Made by a program: the position numbers and the translations under genes. Below are positions 23,933 through 30,955 of a stretch of 40,206 bases of DNA, piece after piece. The notes beneath the pieces were generated by a model. That model was given only the letters and a program-made list of their open reading frames with translations. It was not told the origin of the DNA and searched no databases. The stretch lies in the NCBI GenBank assembly GCA_964496005.1, contig CAZBWW010000007.1, positions 1 to 40,206 on the forward strand, given 5' to 3'. Position 1 is the stretch's first letter; each line of letters opens with the position of its first letter. The DNA comes from CAZBWW01 sp964496005. Its GTDB lineage: Bacteria > Patescibacteriota > WWE3 > UBA101185 > UBA10185.

Positions 23933-25306
23933 ATGTCCCAACAGCTAGACGAGCAAAAATTATGGAAAGCGGTCCTTGCAGAGATGCAAACCAATTTTTC
24001 CGGCCTAAATTATGACATGTACTTGTCACGACTTACGTTGGATAAAATTACTGACAATATTGCGTATGTTGTTTGTCCCGACTCAAACACTAAAAAAAGA
24101 GCTGAAACTTATTACAAACCATTTCTTCAGGACAGTATTAATAAAATAGGAAAAGGGACTTATGACTTTGATTTTAGGGTTGGTTCAGTACACAAAAAGC
24201 TGGGACCGGAAGACTACAAAGGCACTATTTTTGAGAAAGCAGTCGGCAACAAAACAGACAGAACAGTAAGAAACGGGCTTAATCCTCACTACACTATAGA
24301 AACTTATATAACAGGCAACACTAATCATCTGGCGTATGCGATTGCATCAGCAATTATTCAGGAGCCCGGCTCTAAATACAACCCATATTTTTTATATGCC
24401 GGGGTGGGACTTGGCAAAACACATCTTATTCAAGCTATTGGAAATAAAATATTAGAAAAAAATCCTGATGCAAATGTTATTTATTGCTCCGGAGAAAAAT
24501 TTTCAAATGAGTTGATTGAGGCTATTCAACACGGAAAAGGAGGAAAGGGCAAGTACAGTTCGGATACGTTTCGTACAAAATACCGATCAGCCGACTTACT
24601 TATAATTGACGATATTCAATTTATTGCGGGTAAGGAATCTACGCAGGAAGAATTTTTTCACACATTTAATGAATTGTATAACAATCAAAAACAAATTGTC
24701 CTTGCGTCTGACAGACCTCCGGAGGAATTCAGCAACATAGAGGAACGTATTACCTCCAGGTTTAAAAGCGGCATGATGGCCGACATTCAACCGCCGGATT
24801 ATGAACTACGAACTGCGATTTTAAGAGCTAAAAGAGACCAAGAGGGTGATAAAGTACCCAACGAAATTCTTGATTTTATTGCCGAAAAAGTAAACACAAA
24901 CATAAGAGAGTTGGAAGCGGCATATCTGCAGGTTGTAACGTCGTCGAAAGCATCAAATGAAGAATTAACCATAGAAAACGCAAAAAGAACTTTAAGCAAT
25001 ATAATTAAAACTGAAGACAAAGGGCCTGTAAGCTTAAATTCAATTTTAAAAGCTGTATGTGATCATTACTCTTTAAAACACGCGGACTTAAGAGGAAAGA
25101 GAAGAACAAAAGAAATAGTAATCCCTAGACAAATCGCAATGTATTTAATGTACGACATGACTAACACTCCTTTTATGAGTATAGGTGAATTTCTAGGCGG
25201 GCGTGATCATACAACAATAATGCACGGCTATGAAAAAGTGAAAGTAGATATAGAAAGCTCAACAAGCCTTAGAAGCGATGTTATAAAAATTAAACAAACT
25301 TTATAA
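23933..25306 (+). CDS. dnaA: chromosomal replication initiator protein DnaA
   Basis: 457 aa with all four domains. Domain I (1-~75, LWKAVLAEMQ...), a short linker (~76-115), an AAA+ domain with Walker A GVGLGKT (157-163), Walker B LLIIDDIQF (222-230) and the sensor/box VII region ITSRFKSG (~273-280), and the C-terminal helix-turn-helix with LRGKRRTKEIVIPRQIAMYL and GGRDHTTIMHG (422-432), the DnaA-box reader. It opens oriC and loads the helicase. TATTTT at 23920-23925 lies 7 nt before the ATG, so the mRNA may be leaderless. The next gene is murT, not dnaN; the 458 nt in between carry the origin. Confidence 0.98.
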   Translation: MSQQLDEQKLWKAVLAEMQTNFSGLNYDMYLSRLTLDKITDNIAYVVCPDSNTKKRAETYYKPFLQDSINKIGKGTYDFDFRVGSVHKKLGPEDYKGTIFEKAVGNKTDRTVRNGLNPHYTIETYITGNTNHLAYAIASAIIQEPGSKYNPYFLYAGVGLGKTHLIQAIGNKILEKNPDANVIYCSGEKFSNELIEAIQHGKGGKGKYSSDTFRTKYRSADLLIIDDIQFIAGKESTQEEFFHTFNELYNNQKQIVLASDRPPEEFSNIEERITSRFKSGMMADIQPPDYELRTAILRAKRDQEGDKVPNEILDFIAEKVNTNIRELEAAYLQVVTSSKASNEELTIENAKRTLSNIIKTEDKGPVSLNSILKAVCDHYSLKHADLRGKRRTKEIVIPRQIAMYLMYDMTNTPFMSIGEFLGGRDHTTIMHGYEKVKVDIESSTSLRSDVIKIKQTL

Positions 25307-25386
25307 AATTTCTGTAAGCTAAATCCACAAAAGTATAATATATATTAGATTATTAGTTAGCATTCCTTTTATTAACAGTAGGAAAA

Positions 25387-25420
25387 TGTGTATATAACTA
25401 TGTGTATAACTTGTGAATAA
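25387..25420 (-). promoter_or_regulatory. cluster of DnaA boxes (two consensus, one near-consensus)
   Basis: On the minus strand TTATACACA (25409-25401) and TTATTCACA (25420-25412) fit TTATNCACA. TGTGTATAT at 25387-25395 is one mismatch away. Spacing 14 and 11 nt. Confidence 0.65.
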
Positions 25421-25514
25421 AGTGTAGATTTGTGTGAAAAGCGCATACCAAAACGTGAATTATATAGTTATTTATTATGAGCTAAAACACCGTAATTATG
25501 TTTAATACACAAAC

Positions 25515-25523
25515 TTATCCACA
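25515..25523 (+). promoter_or_regulatory. perfect DnaA box
   Basis: TTATCCACA on the plus strand, the canonical high-affinity DnaA box, near the centre of the intergenic region. Confidence 0.8.
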
Positions 25524-25669
25524 ATAAAAACGTACTTGTCAACATAACCTAATAGCCCTGTATAGGGTTTAAAACACAGTAAATTAAGGAAAAGACTGTA
25601 ACTAAAATAAATAAAGCAACTCACAAAATAGAAACCTAATTTACACCGTAACATAAACAAATTCTTCGG

Positions 25670-25731
25670 TTATCTACATACCCACACTCTCTACTACTAG
25701 TACTTCTTATTTTATATATATAATAATCTTA
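25670..25731 (+). promoter_or_regulatory. possible unwinding element: DnaA-like box, DnaA-trio run and AT tract
   Basis: TTATCTACA (25670-25678, one mismatch), a 12-nt spacer, CTACTACTA (25691-25699; 5'-TAG repeats on the other strand), then a nearly pure A/T tract at 25705-25730. This order and strand match the basal unwinding system described for Bacillus subtilis. Confidence 0.5.
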
Positions 25732-25757
25732 AGAATCCACATTTAAGAATGTATAAT
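25729..25757 (+). promoter_or_regulatory. promoter of the murT-gatD operon
   Basis: TTAAGA (25729-25734), 17-nt spacer, TATAAT (25752-25757). It overlaps the right end of oriC. A TTG lies 7 nt after the -10 box and the ATG of murT 25 nt after it. Confidence 0.5.
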
Positions 25758-25782
25758 CTGAGAATTGTGTTTGAAAATTAGT

Positions 25783-26934
25783 ATGAGATTTTATATTTGT
25801 GTATTTTTAGCAAAATTTATAGGGTTAGTAAGTCGTATATTTAAAATTGGGTCGGGCTATACGTGGCCGGGTCATGTTGTGTTAAAAGTATATCCCAACG
25901 TCTTGAAAGATTCCCACATTAAGTTTGAAAAAGGAGTTATATTAATTTCCGGAACTAACGGTAAAACAACCACTGCAAAACTCCTTACTCATATACTAAA
26001 TTCGGCCGGCTATTCCGTTGTAACAAATGCTACCGGTGGAAATATTTTAAACGGGGTAGTATCAGCAATTTTGTTAAATACTACATTGACCGGAAAAGTA
26101 ACAGCAGACGCAGCGGTGTTAGAGGTTGATGAATTTGCCCTTCCAAACGTACTTATGCAGTTGCCACCAAAAATATTAGTGTTGCTAAATTTATCAAGGG
26201 ATCAATTGGACCGATATGGTGAGGTTGATATTATTTTAGATAGATGGCAAAAAGCAATAACAACTTTAAATAATTGCGCATTAGTTTATTATGCCGGTCA
26301 ACCACAGTTTAAAAGGCTTGCGAGTAGTTTTACCGGCCGTTCACTTGCTTTTACTGCGGAGCTTGAAAACATGAAAAGTACTATTTTACGCGGTGAGTTT
26401 AACGCGAAGAATGTAAACGCTGCAGTTCTCGTAAGTGAGCTATTTGCCATAAAAAAAGAAAATAGCGTTCAAAGCCTCAAGTCGTTTGAGTCAGCTTATG
26501 GTAGAGGAGAGGTTATCTTGTATAAACGCAGACCAATACACCTGTTTTTAGCTAAAAATCCGGCCAGCATGCACCACAATTTATTACTACTTCATGAATA
26601 TAATAGTGAGTCAACAGCGCTAGTGTTTATTTTAAACGATAAGATTCCTGACGGGCGTGATGTTTCATGGATTTACGATATTCATGCAGAAACGCTATTT
26701 GAAAACGGGAAAAACTTTAAAACTATATATGTTTCAGGTACCCGTTGTTTGGATATGGCAGTGCGCTTAGCTTACGCGGGTATAAAAATACAAGAACAGA
26801 ATATAATTGAAGATATTTCAAAAGCAGTAAATGCAGCAGTAAAAAACCCAGATGTGAAAGAAGTGCTTGTCCTACCGAATTATTCTGCGATGCTTGAAAT
26901 TCGAAAAGCTTTGACCGGAAAGGCTATATTATGA
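25783..26934 (+). CDS. murT: lipid II isoglutaminyl synthase, Mur-ligase subunit MurT
   Basis: About 383 aa. An N-terminal hydrophobic helix (FYICVFLAKFIGL), then a Mur-ligase central domain with P-loop GTNGKTTT (57-64) and LEVDE, LLNLSRDQLDRYGE, and a C-terminal DUF1727 domain with DGRDVSWIYD (~291-300), which carries the Asp needed for amidation in Staphylococcus MurT. With GatD it amidates D-Glu of lipid II to D-isoglutamine using ATP and glutamine. The four-Cys zinc ribbon inserted in the Staphylococcus protein is absent and the protein is ~50 aa shorter. An alternative TTG start at 25765 sits 7 nt after the -10 box; I prefer the ATG because MurT proteins usually start near this point. 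The stop overlaps the gatD start by 4 nt. Confidence 0.92.
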   Translation: MRFYICVFLAKFIGLVSRIFKIGSGYTWPGHVVLKVYPNVLKDSHIKFEKGVILISGTNGKTTTAKLLTHILNSAGYSVVTNATGGNILNGVVSAILLNTTLTGKVTADAAVLEVDEFALPNVLMQLPPKILVLLNLSRDQLDRYGEVDIILDRWQKAITTLNNCALVYYAGQPQFKRLASSFTGRSLAFTAELENMKSTILRGEFNAKNVNAAVLVSELFAIKKENSVQSLKSFESAYGRGEVILYKRRPIHLFLAKNPASMHHNLLLLHEYNSESTALVFILNDKIPDGRDVSWIYDIHAETLFENGKNFKTIYVSGTRCLDMAVRLAYAGIKIQEQNIIEDISKAVNAAVKNPDVKEVLVLPNYSAMLEIRKALTGKAIL

Positions 26935-27728
26935 GTTTGCGTTCAGTTTTAAGAATAGGTTATTTTTACCCCGACCTGTTAAATTTATATGGGGATAACG
27001 GTAACGTAGAAATATTAACAATTCGGGCGAAAGCGCGAAATATAACAGTTGACGTTGTACCCATAACTATTGACACAGAAGCGAGTACCGAGCTTTTTGC
27101 GGATATAAATTTGGTTTTTATGGGTGGTGGGCCGGATGCGGGACAACAGGCAATGTACACCGATTTAGTAACCGAAAAAGGGCCGTTTTTAAAAAAGTAC
27201 TTACACTCAGAAGGTGTTGGCTTATTCATTTGCGGTGCTTATCAACTGATGGGTCACTACTACAAAGCGGCTGACAGTTCAGTACTGGATGGGCTTGGAA
27301 TATTTGATTTATATACCGAGCATTTTGGTAATCATAAACCACGGTGTATTGGAAACATGGTGTGTACATTAAATACAGAGTTTTTGCAAAACAAAGCTTT
27401 TAAAAATATAAACAAAAATAATTTATTCGAGTTTGTTGGGTTTGAGAACCACGGGGGTCGTACATATCTGGGCAAAAGCGCAACTCCTTTGGCTAAAGTA
27501 CAAAAAGGGTACGGAAACAACGGGGAAGATAAAACTGAAGGTGTTTTGTACAAAAACGCTATAGGGACTTACAGCCACGGCCCGGTGTTGGCCAGAAACC
27601 CGCATCTTGCAGATTTTCTTATTGCAAACGCTCTAAAACTTGATACTCTAGAACCACTTGCCGCAGATTTTATAAACGATGATTTAATATTACGTGCCCA
27701 CACTGCCTCAAAAAACTTAAAGCAATGA
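26931..27728 (+). CDS. gatD: lipid II isoglutaminyl synthase, glutamine amidotransferase subunit GatD
   Basis: 265 aa class I (triad) glutaminase. Motifs: LYPDLLNLYGDNGN-type start (YFYPDLLNLYGDNGN), FMGGGPD (~63-69), nucleophile Cys101 in FICGAYQ, the family-specific FENHGGRTYLG (~171-181) and His216 in GTYSHGP. It releases ammonia from glutamine and channels it to MurT. The ATGA overlap with murT shows tight coupling. Presence of both subunits predicts amidated stem peptides, as in Gram-positive walls. Overlaps the next gene by 4 nt. Confidence 0.95.
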   Translation: MSLRSVLRIGYFYPDLLNLYGDNGNVEILTIRAKARNITVDVVPITIDTEASTELFADINLVFMGGGPDAGQQAMYTDLVTEKGPFLKKYLHSEGVGLFICGAYQLMGHYYKAADSSVLDGLGIFDLYTEHFGNHKPRCIGNMVCTLNTEFLQNKAFKNINKNNLFEFVGFENHGGRTYLGKSATPLAKVQKGYGNNGEDKTEGVLYKNAIGTYSHGPVLARNPHLADFLIANALKLDTLEPLAADFINDDLILRAHTASKNLKQ

Positions 27729-28996
27729 ACAGCTATACAACAAAATTAGAACGGCTTCTTTTTTTCTCTTTGGTTTTTGCACTACCGTTTAATTTAGGCA
27801 AGCACTTTATTTTTAACTGGAATTATGTAAACGGTATATTAGTTGATTACCTAATTCCAACCGTGTACGTGCAGGATATTATTATAACGGGGCTCGTGAT
27901 TCTGTGGGTATACAAGCTACTCCGAACCCGTATTCGATTAACAGATTTAGGCTGGCACTCACGCCTTCTTTTTCTTTTTCTCCTTGCAGTGTTTTTATCT
28001 ATTCTTGTGTCTATTAATCCCGCGGCATCGCTCTACGCTTTTGCCAGACTTATTTTGTATGTGCTGTTTGCGTTATACGTTGCTTATAATTTTGATATTG
28101 AAAATGACTTATTGCTTTTTATGAAAGTGCTAACTGTCTCGGTTTTTTTTATTGCGGTTTTGGCGATTGTGCAGTGGTTAAAACAAGGAGCTGTGTTTAA
28201 TAATTATCTGTTTTTTGGTGAGCAGCCTTATTCTTATTCTACTTTTGGACTTGCAAAAGAAAGTTTATTCGGTCGGACTGTAATTCCTGTTTATGGTACT
28301 TTCAAACATCCAAACGTGTTTGGCGGCTTTATAGCGATAGTTTTACTATGGATTATAAATTTTAAAGGTCGTTTTAAAGATTCCAAATTCAGGGATTTTG
28401 CAACCGCAACTATCGTTTTAGGCGTGCTTGTTTTATTTTTAACATTTAGTCTAGTGGCTTATTTAGCATTTGGGATTGGTGTCACATTGTTAATTTTAAT
28501 TCGAAAATTACCGATTCACCGTGCATATTTTTTGCTATTATTGCTGCCGTTTGTACTATTATCTCTTTCCTTACCTGTAGTTACTCGGGAATATTTCGAG
28601 GAAAACCCCTCATTTTACCGCCGATCTCAACTGCATGAGTTTGCACAAACAAGTATAAAAGACCGCTATATGTATGGCATGGGTTTAAACACCGGTTCCC
28701 AGCTATCCTCAAACGATGTAGAGTTCGCATACGAGGTAAAACTACCTCAACCGGTGCACAACATTTTCTTTTTGGTATTTGTAGAAGCCGGTATTTTTGC
28801 AGTTTTGTTTTTAATCTTATTTTTTGGGTTAACGCTAAAAACCGCACCTAACCTTTTGTTTATCTCGTTCATACAACTTATCCTGCTTGGTTTGTTTGAT
28901 CACTATTTGCTAACTATTCATCAAGGCGGTTTACTGCTGTGGTTGACTGTCGGAATCCACTTAGCATATACTTTATCCAATGTCCAACAAAGTTAA
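27725..28996 (+). CDS. O-antigen ligase/polymerase-like membrane protein (Wzy_C/WaaL family)
   Basis: 423 aa with about 10-11 transmembrane helices and one larger extracytoplasmic loop (~285-345) holding charged residues (YFEENPSFYRRSQLHEFA, MGLNTGSQ). The motif YGTFKHPNVFGGFIAI in a central helix start is typical of the O-antigen ligase superfamily, which joins lipid-linked glycans to an acceptor. In a monoderm-like cell the acceptor could be a wall polymer, protein or lipid; this cannot be read here. Translationally coupled to gatD (4-nt overlap) and to the next gene (17-nt overlap). Confidence 0.8.
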   Translation: MNSYTTKLERLLFFSLVFALPFNLGKHFIFNWNYVNGILVDYLIPTVYVQDIIITGLVILWVYKLLRTRIRLTDLGWHSRLLFLFLLAVFLSILVSINPAASLYAFARLILYVLFALYVAYNFDIENDLLLFMKVLTVSVFFIAVLAIVQWLKQGAVFNNYLFFGEQPYSYSTFGLAKESLFGRTVIPVYGTFKHPNVFGGFIAIVLLWIINFKGRFKDSKFRDFATATIVLGVLVLFLTFSLVAYLAFGIGVTLLILIRKLPIHRAYFLLLLLPFVLLSLSLPVVTREYFEENPSFYRRSQLHEFAQTSIKDRYMYGMGLNTGSQLSSNDVEFAYEVKLPQPVHNIFFLVFVEAGIFAVLFLILFFGLTLKTAPNLLFISFIQLILLGLFDHYLLTIHQGGLLLWLTVGIHLAYTLSNVQQS

Positions 28997-30263
28997 AGTT
29001 CTTATTTTATTACCCATACTGACACTTTTTTTAACAGGGTGTACGCTAAGCGATCTGCCGGTGATAGGCAGGTTTTTTGGGGGTGGAAGTTCCGGCCCCG
29101 TCACTTTGAATGTGTGGGGGCTTTGGGAAAATCCGGACGTTATGAAGGCAATGATCGCCAAATATCAGGAAACAAATCCGGAAGTTACTATTAATTATGA
29201 CGATCGCTCAATAATGAACCCCGTTGATTATAAAGAGCGCGTGTTTTCACGTGCGCAAAGCTCGGACGCGGAAGTAGATATAATGCTTGCACATAACAGC
29301 TGGATTCCAAGACTCAGTACTACGCTTTCGAGTATGCCTGCAGATTTAATGAGTGCAGACGAGTATTCACAAAAATTTTACCCTATTATAGGTACAAGCG
29401 GGGTAGTTAACGGGCAGGTGTATGCGACGCCGGCGTACTACGACGGATTAGTACTTGTGTACAACAAGAAGCATTTTGAAGAAATAGGCCAAAGAGTACC
29501 ACCAACTGCGTGGGAAGAATTTAGATTGTTAGCCCTAGAGCTTACTACCCGAGGCGGTTCTAGCGGTACCCAGCTTGTACGGGGAGGTGCCGCAATAGGC
29601 ACAGCCGGTAACATTTCGCATTTCTCCGATATTTTAGGAACTATGTGGGCGCAAGCGGGTGTAAAAATTCCAAGTGGGCTAGATACCAAACCCGCGTACG
29701 ACGCGTTAACGTATTACACCAATTTTGCAAAGGAAGATAAGGTGTGGGACGAAACGATGCCCGAAGCAAGTAGCGCGTTTGCTGCAGGAAAAGTATCGAT
29801 GATTTTTGTTCCCGGATGGCAGCTACTCGATATTATGGAAGTGATGCCAAACATTAATGACATCGGTGTCGCTCCTGTTCCACAAGCCATCGAAAGCAAC
29901 CCCGCCTCGTGGGGAACTTTTTGGATGTATGTTGTGCCTCAGAATAGCGAAAACAAAGAAGCAGCGTGGAAGTTTTTAGACTTTTTGGTACAGGACGAGC
30001 AGCAGCTGATGTATTACAACGAAGCGGCAAAAACCCGCGCATTTGGACCGCTGTTTAGCTCTATGAATTTAGCTTTGGAACTATCTAACGCGATGCTAAC
30101 GCCAATTCTGGACACCGCTCCGTACGCGCGAAGCGGAGAAATTGCTGCCAGATCAGGTAATAGGAGGCAGGTAGATGCGCTAGCGGAGGCTGTAAAAACC
30201 GTATTGTCTGGTGGATCGTCAGAGCAAGCCCTGAAAAAAGCAAAAGAAGAAATTGACCAATAA
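28980..30263 (+). CDS. extracellular solute-binding lipoprotein (ABC transporter family 1, sugar type)
   Basis: 427 aa. A lipoprotein signal with lipobox LTGC (Cys21), a Gly/Ser linker, then a two-lobe family 1 binding protein: TLNVWGLWENPDVMKAMIAKYQETNPEVTINY at the start, PAYYDGLVLVYNKKHFEE, AFAAGKVSMIFVPGW and SWGTFWMYVVP are standard landmarks. Normally it would deliver a sugar or similar solute to an ABC permease. No permease or ATPase gene is in the window, and it closes an operon of cell-wall genes, so its partner is elsewhere or it has another binding role. Ends 47 nt before the convergent greA. Confidence 0.9.
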   Translation: MSNKVKVLILLPILTLFLTGCTLSDLPVIGRFFGGGSSGPVTLNVWGLWENPDVMKAMIAKYQETNPEVTINYDDRSIMNPVDYKERVFSRAQSSDAEVDIMLAHNSWIPRLSTTLSSMPADLMSADEYSQKFYPIIGTSGVVNGQVYATPAYYDGLVLVYNKKHFEEIGQRVPPTAWEEFRLLALELTTRGGSSGTQLVRGGAAIGTAGNISHFSDILGTMWAQAGVKIPSGLDTKPAYDALTYYTNFAKEDKVWDETMPEASSAFAAGKVSMIFVPGWQLLDIMEVMPNINDIGVAPVPQAIESNPASWGTFWMYVVPQNSENKEAAWKFLDFLVQDEQQLMYYNEAAKTRAFGPLFSSMNLALELSNAMLTPILDTAPYARSGEIAARSGNRRQVDALAEAVKTVLSGGSSEQALKKAKEEIDQ

Positions 30264-30310
30264 CTAGTTGCTAAGTAACCTCATACAGTCTGAATTTACG
30301 CGATCGCCGT

Positions 30311-30769
30311 CTATTTAACAGCCAGAATTGTGTAAGTTATTTTTCCGATCGGGGCGTCAATTTCTATTTTATCGCCAACACTCTTACCTAAAAGTGCAGC
30401 TCCTATCGGAGATTCGTGTGAAATTTTATTTTTTCCGGGGTCAGCCTCAAGAGCACCGACTATGTGAAATTCTGATTCTTCGCCTTCGACGTGTACTTTT
30501 ACTTTTGACCCAACGGTTATACCGCTTCCTTTTGTTCCGTCAGAAATTTTTGCATTTTTTATTATATCTTCCAACTCAGCTATTTTTGCTTCTATTCTAG
30601 ATTGTTCTTGTTTGGCCTGTTCGTACTCCGCATTTTCGGATATATCGCCGTCATTTCGTGCGTCTAGTATCCTTTTTGCCACTAAAGGAATTCTCACTTC
30701 CATGAGTTCTTTTCGTTCTAATTTTAATTTTTCCAACCCTTCTTTGGTTATATATACTTTTTCTTGCAT
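30311..30769 (-). CDS. greA: transcription elongation factor GreA
   Basis: 152 aa. An N-terminal antiparallel coiled coil with the tip motif GDISENAEYEQAK (Asp42 and Glu45 correspond to the acidic residues that enter the RNA polymerase secondary channel), and a C-terminal FKBP-like domain with SPIGAALLGKSVGDKIEIDAPIG. It rescues backtracked polymerase by stimulating RNA cleavage. Slightly shorter than E. coli GreA. Its 5' leader carries a promoter and a terminator-type hairpin (see 30813-30890), suggesting control by premature termination. Confidence 0.96.
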   Translation of the reverse strand: MQEKVYITKEGLEKLKLERKELMEVRIPLVAKRILDARNDGDISENAEYEQAKQEQSRIEAKIAELEDIIKNAKISDGTKGSGITVGSKVKVHVEGEESEFHIVGALEADPGKNKISHESPIGAALLGKSVGDKIEIDAPIGKITYTILAVK

Positions 30770-30812
30770 TTTTCTCTTTTTTTAAGTAACTAACTTTTTG
30801 ATATTTATTTCC

Positions 30813-30847
30813 AAAAAAATAAAGCCCCTACATGCTTGTTAGGGCTT
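30813..30847 (-). terminator. intrinsic-terminator-like hairpin in the greA leader (putative attenuator)
   Basis: On the minus strand a stem AAGCCC.../...GGGCTT plus two more pairs past a 1-nt bulge (30847-30840 with 30830-30822), a 9-nt loop, then CTTTATTTTTTT (down to 30813). The greA ATG is 43 nt further on. No gene lies upstream on this strand that would need a terminator. Confidence 0.7.
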
Positions 30848-30861
30848 CTTAAACACTAGGA

Positions 30862-30890
30862 ATATTATCACTAAAGCCACGGGATGTCAA
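30862..30890 (-). promoter_or_regulatory. greA promoter
   Basis: Minus strand TTGACA (30890-30885), a perfect -35, then TAATAT (30867-30862) at 17-nt spacing, or GATAAT (30869-30864) at 15. The start site would fall at about 30855, only ~8 nt before the terminator hairpin. Confidence 0.55.
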
Positions 30891-30906
30891 AAAGTTGTAG
30901 TATTTC

Positions 30907-30935
30907 TTGTAAATACAGCCCCAAATACATATACT
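30907..30935 (+). promoter_or_regulatory. promoter of the SDR-DUF4012 gene
   Basis: TTGTAA (30907-30912), 17 nt, TATACT (30930-30935). AAGGA at 30941-30945 is a plausible ribosome binding site for the ATG at 30956. Confidence 0.5.
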
Positions 30936-30955
30936 ATATAAAGGATAATCTGCCC

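Larger units (their letters stand above)
25307..25764. other. candidate replication origin (oriC)
   Basis: 458 nt without a gene directly after dnaA, very AT-rich. It holds three sites matching TTATNCACA (25401-25409 minus, 25412-25420 minus, 25515-25523 plus), several one- or two-mismatch sites (25387-25395, 25670-25678, 25733-25741), a CTACTACTA run and an alternating AT tract. Leftward genes lie before dnaA and rightward genes after it, as expected of an origin. Confidence 0.75.

Noticed and set aside
25307..25764. A protein-coding gene inside the dnaA-murT gap
   Set aside because: All frames are short and stop-rich; the content is explained by DnaA boxes and AT tracts.
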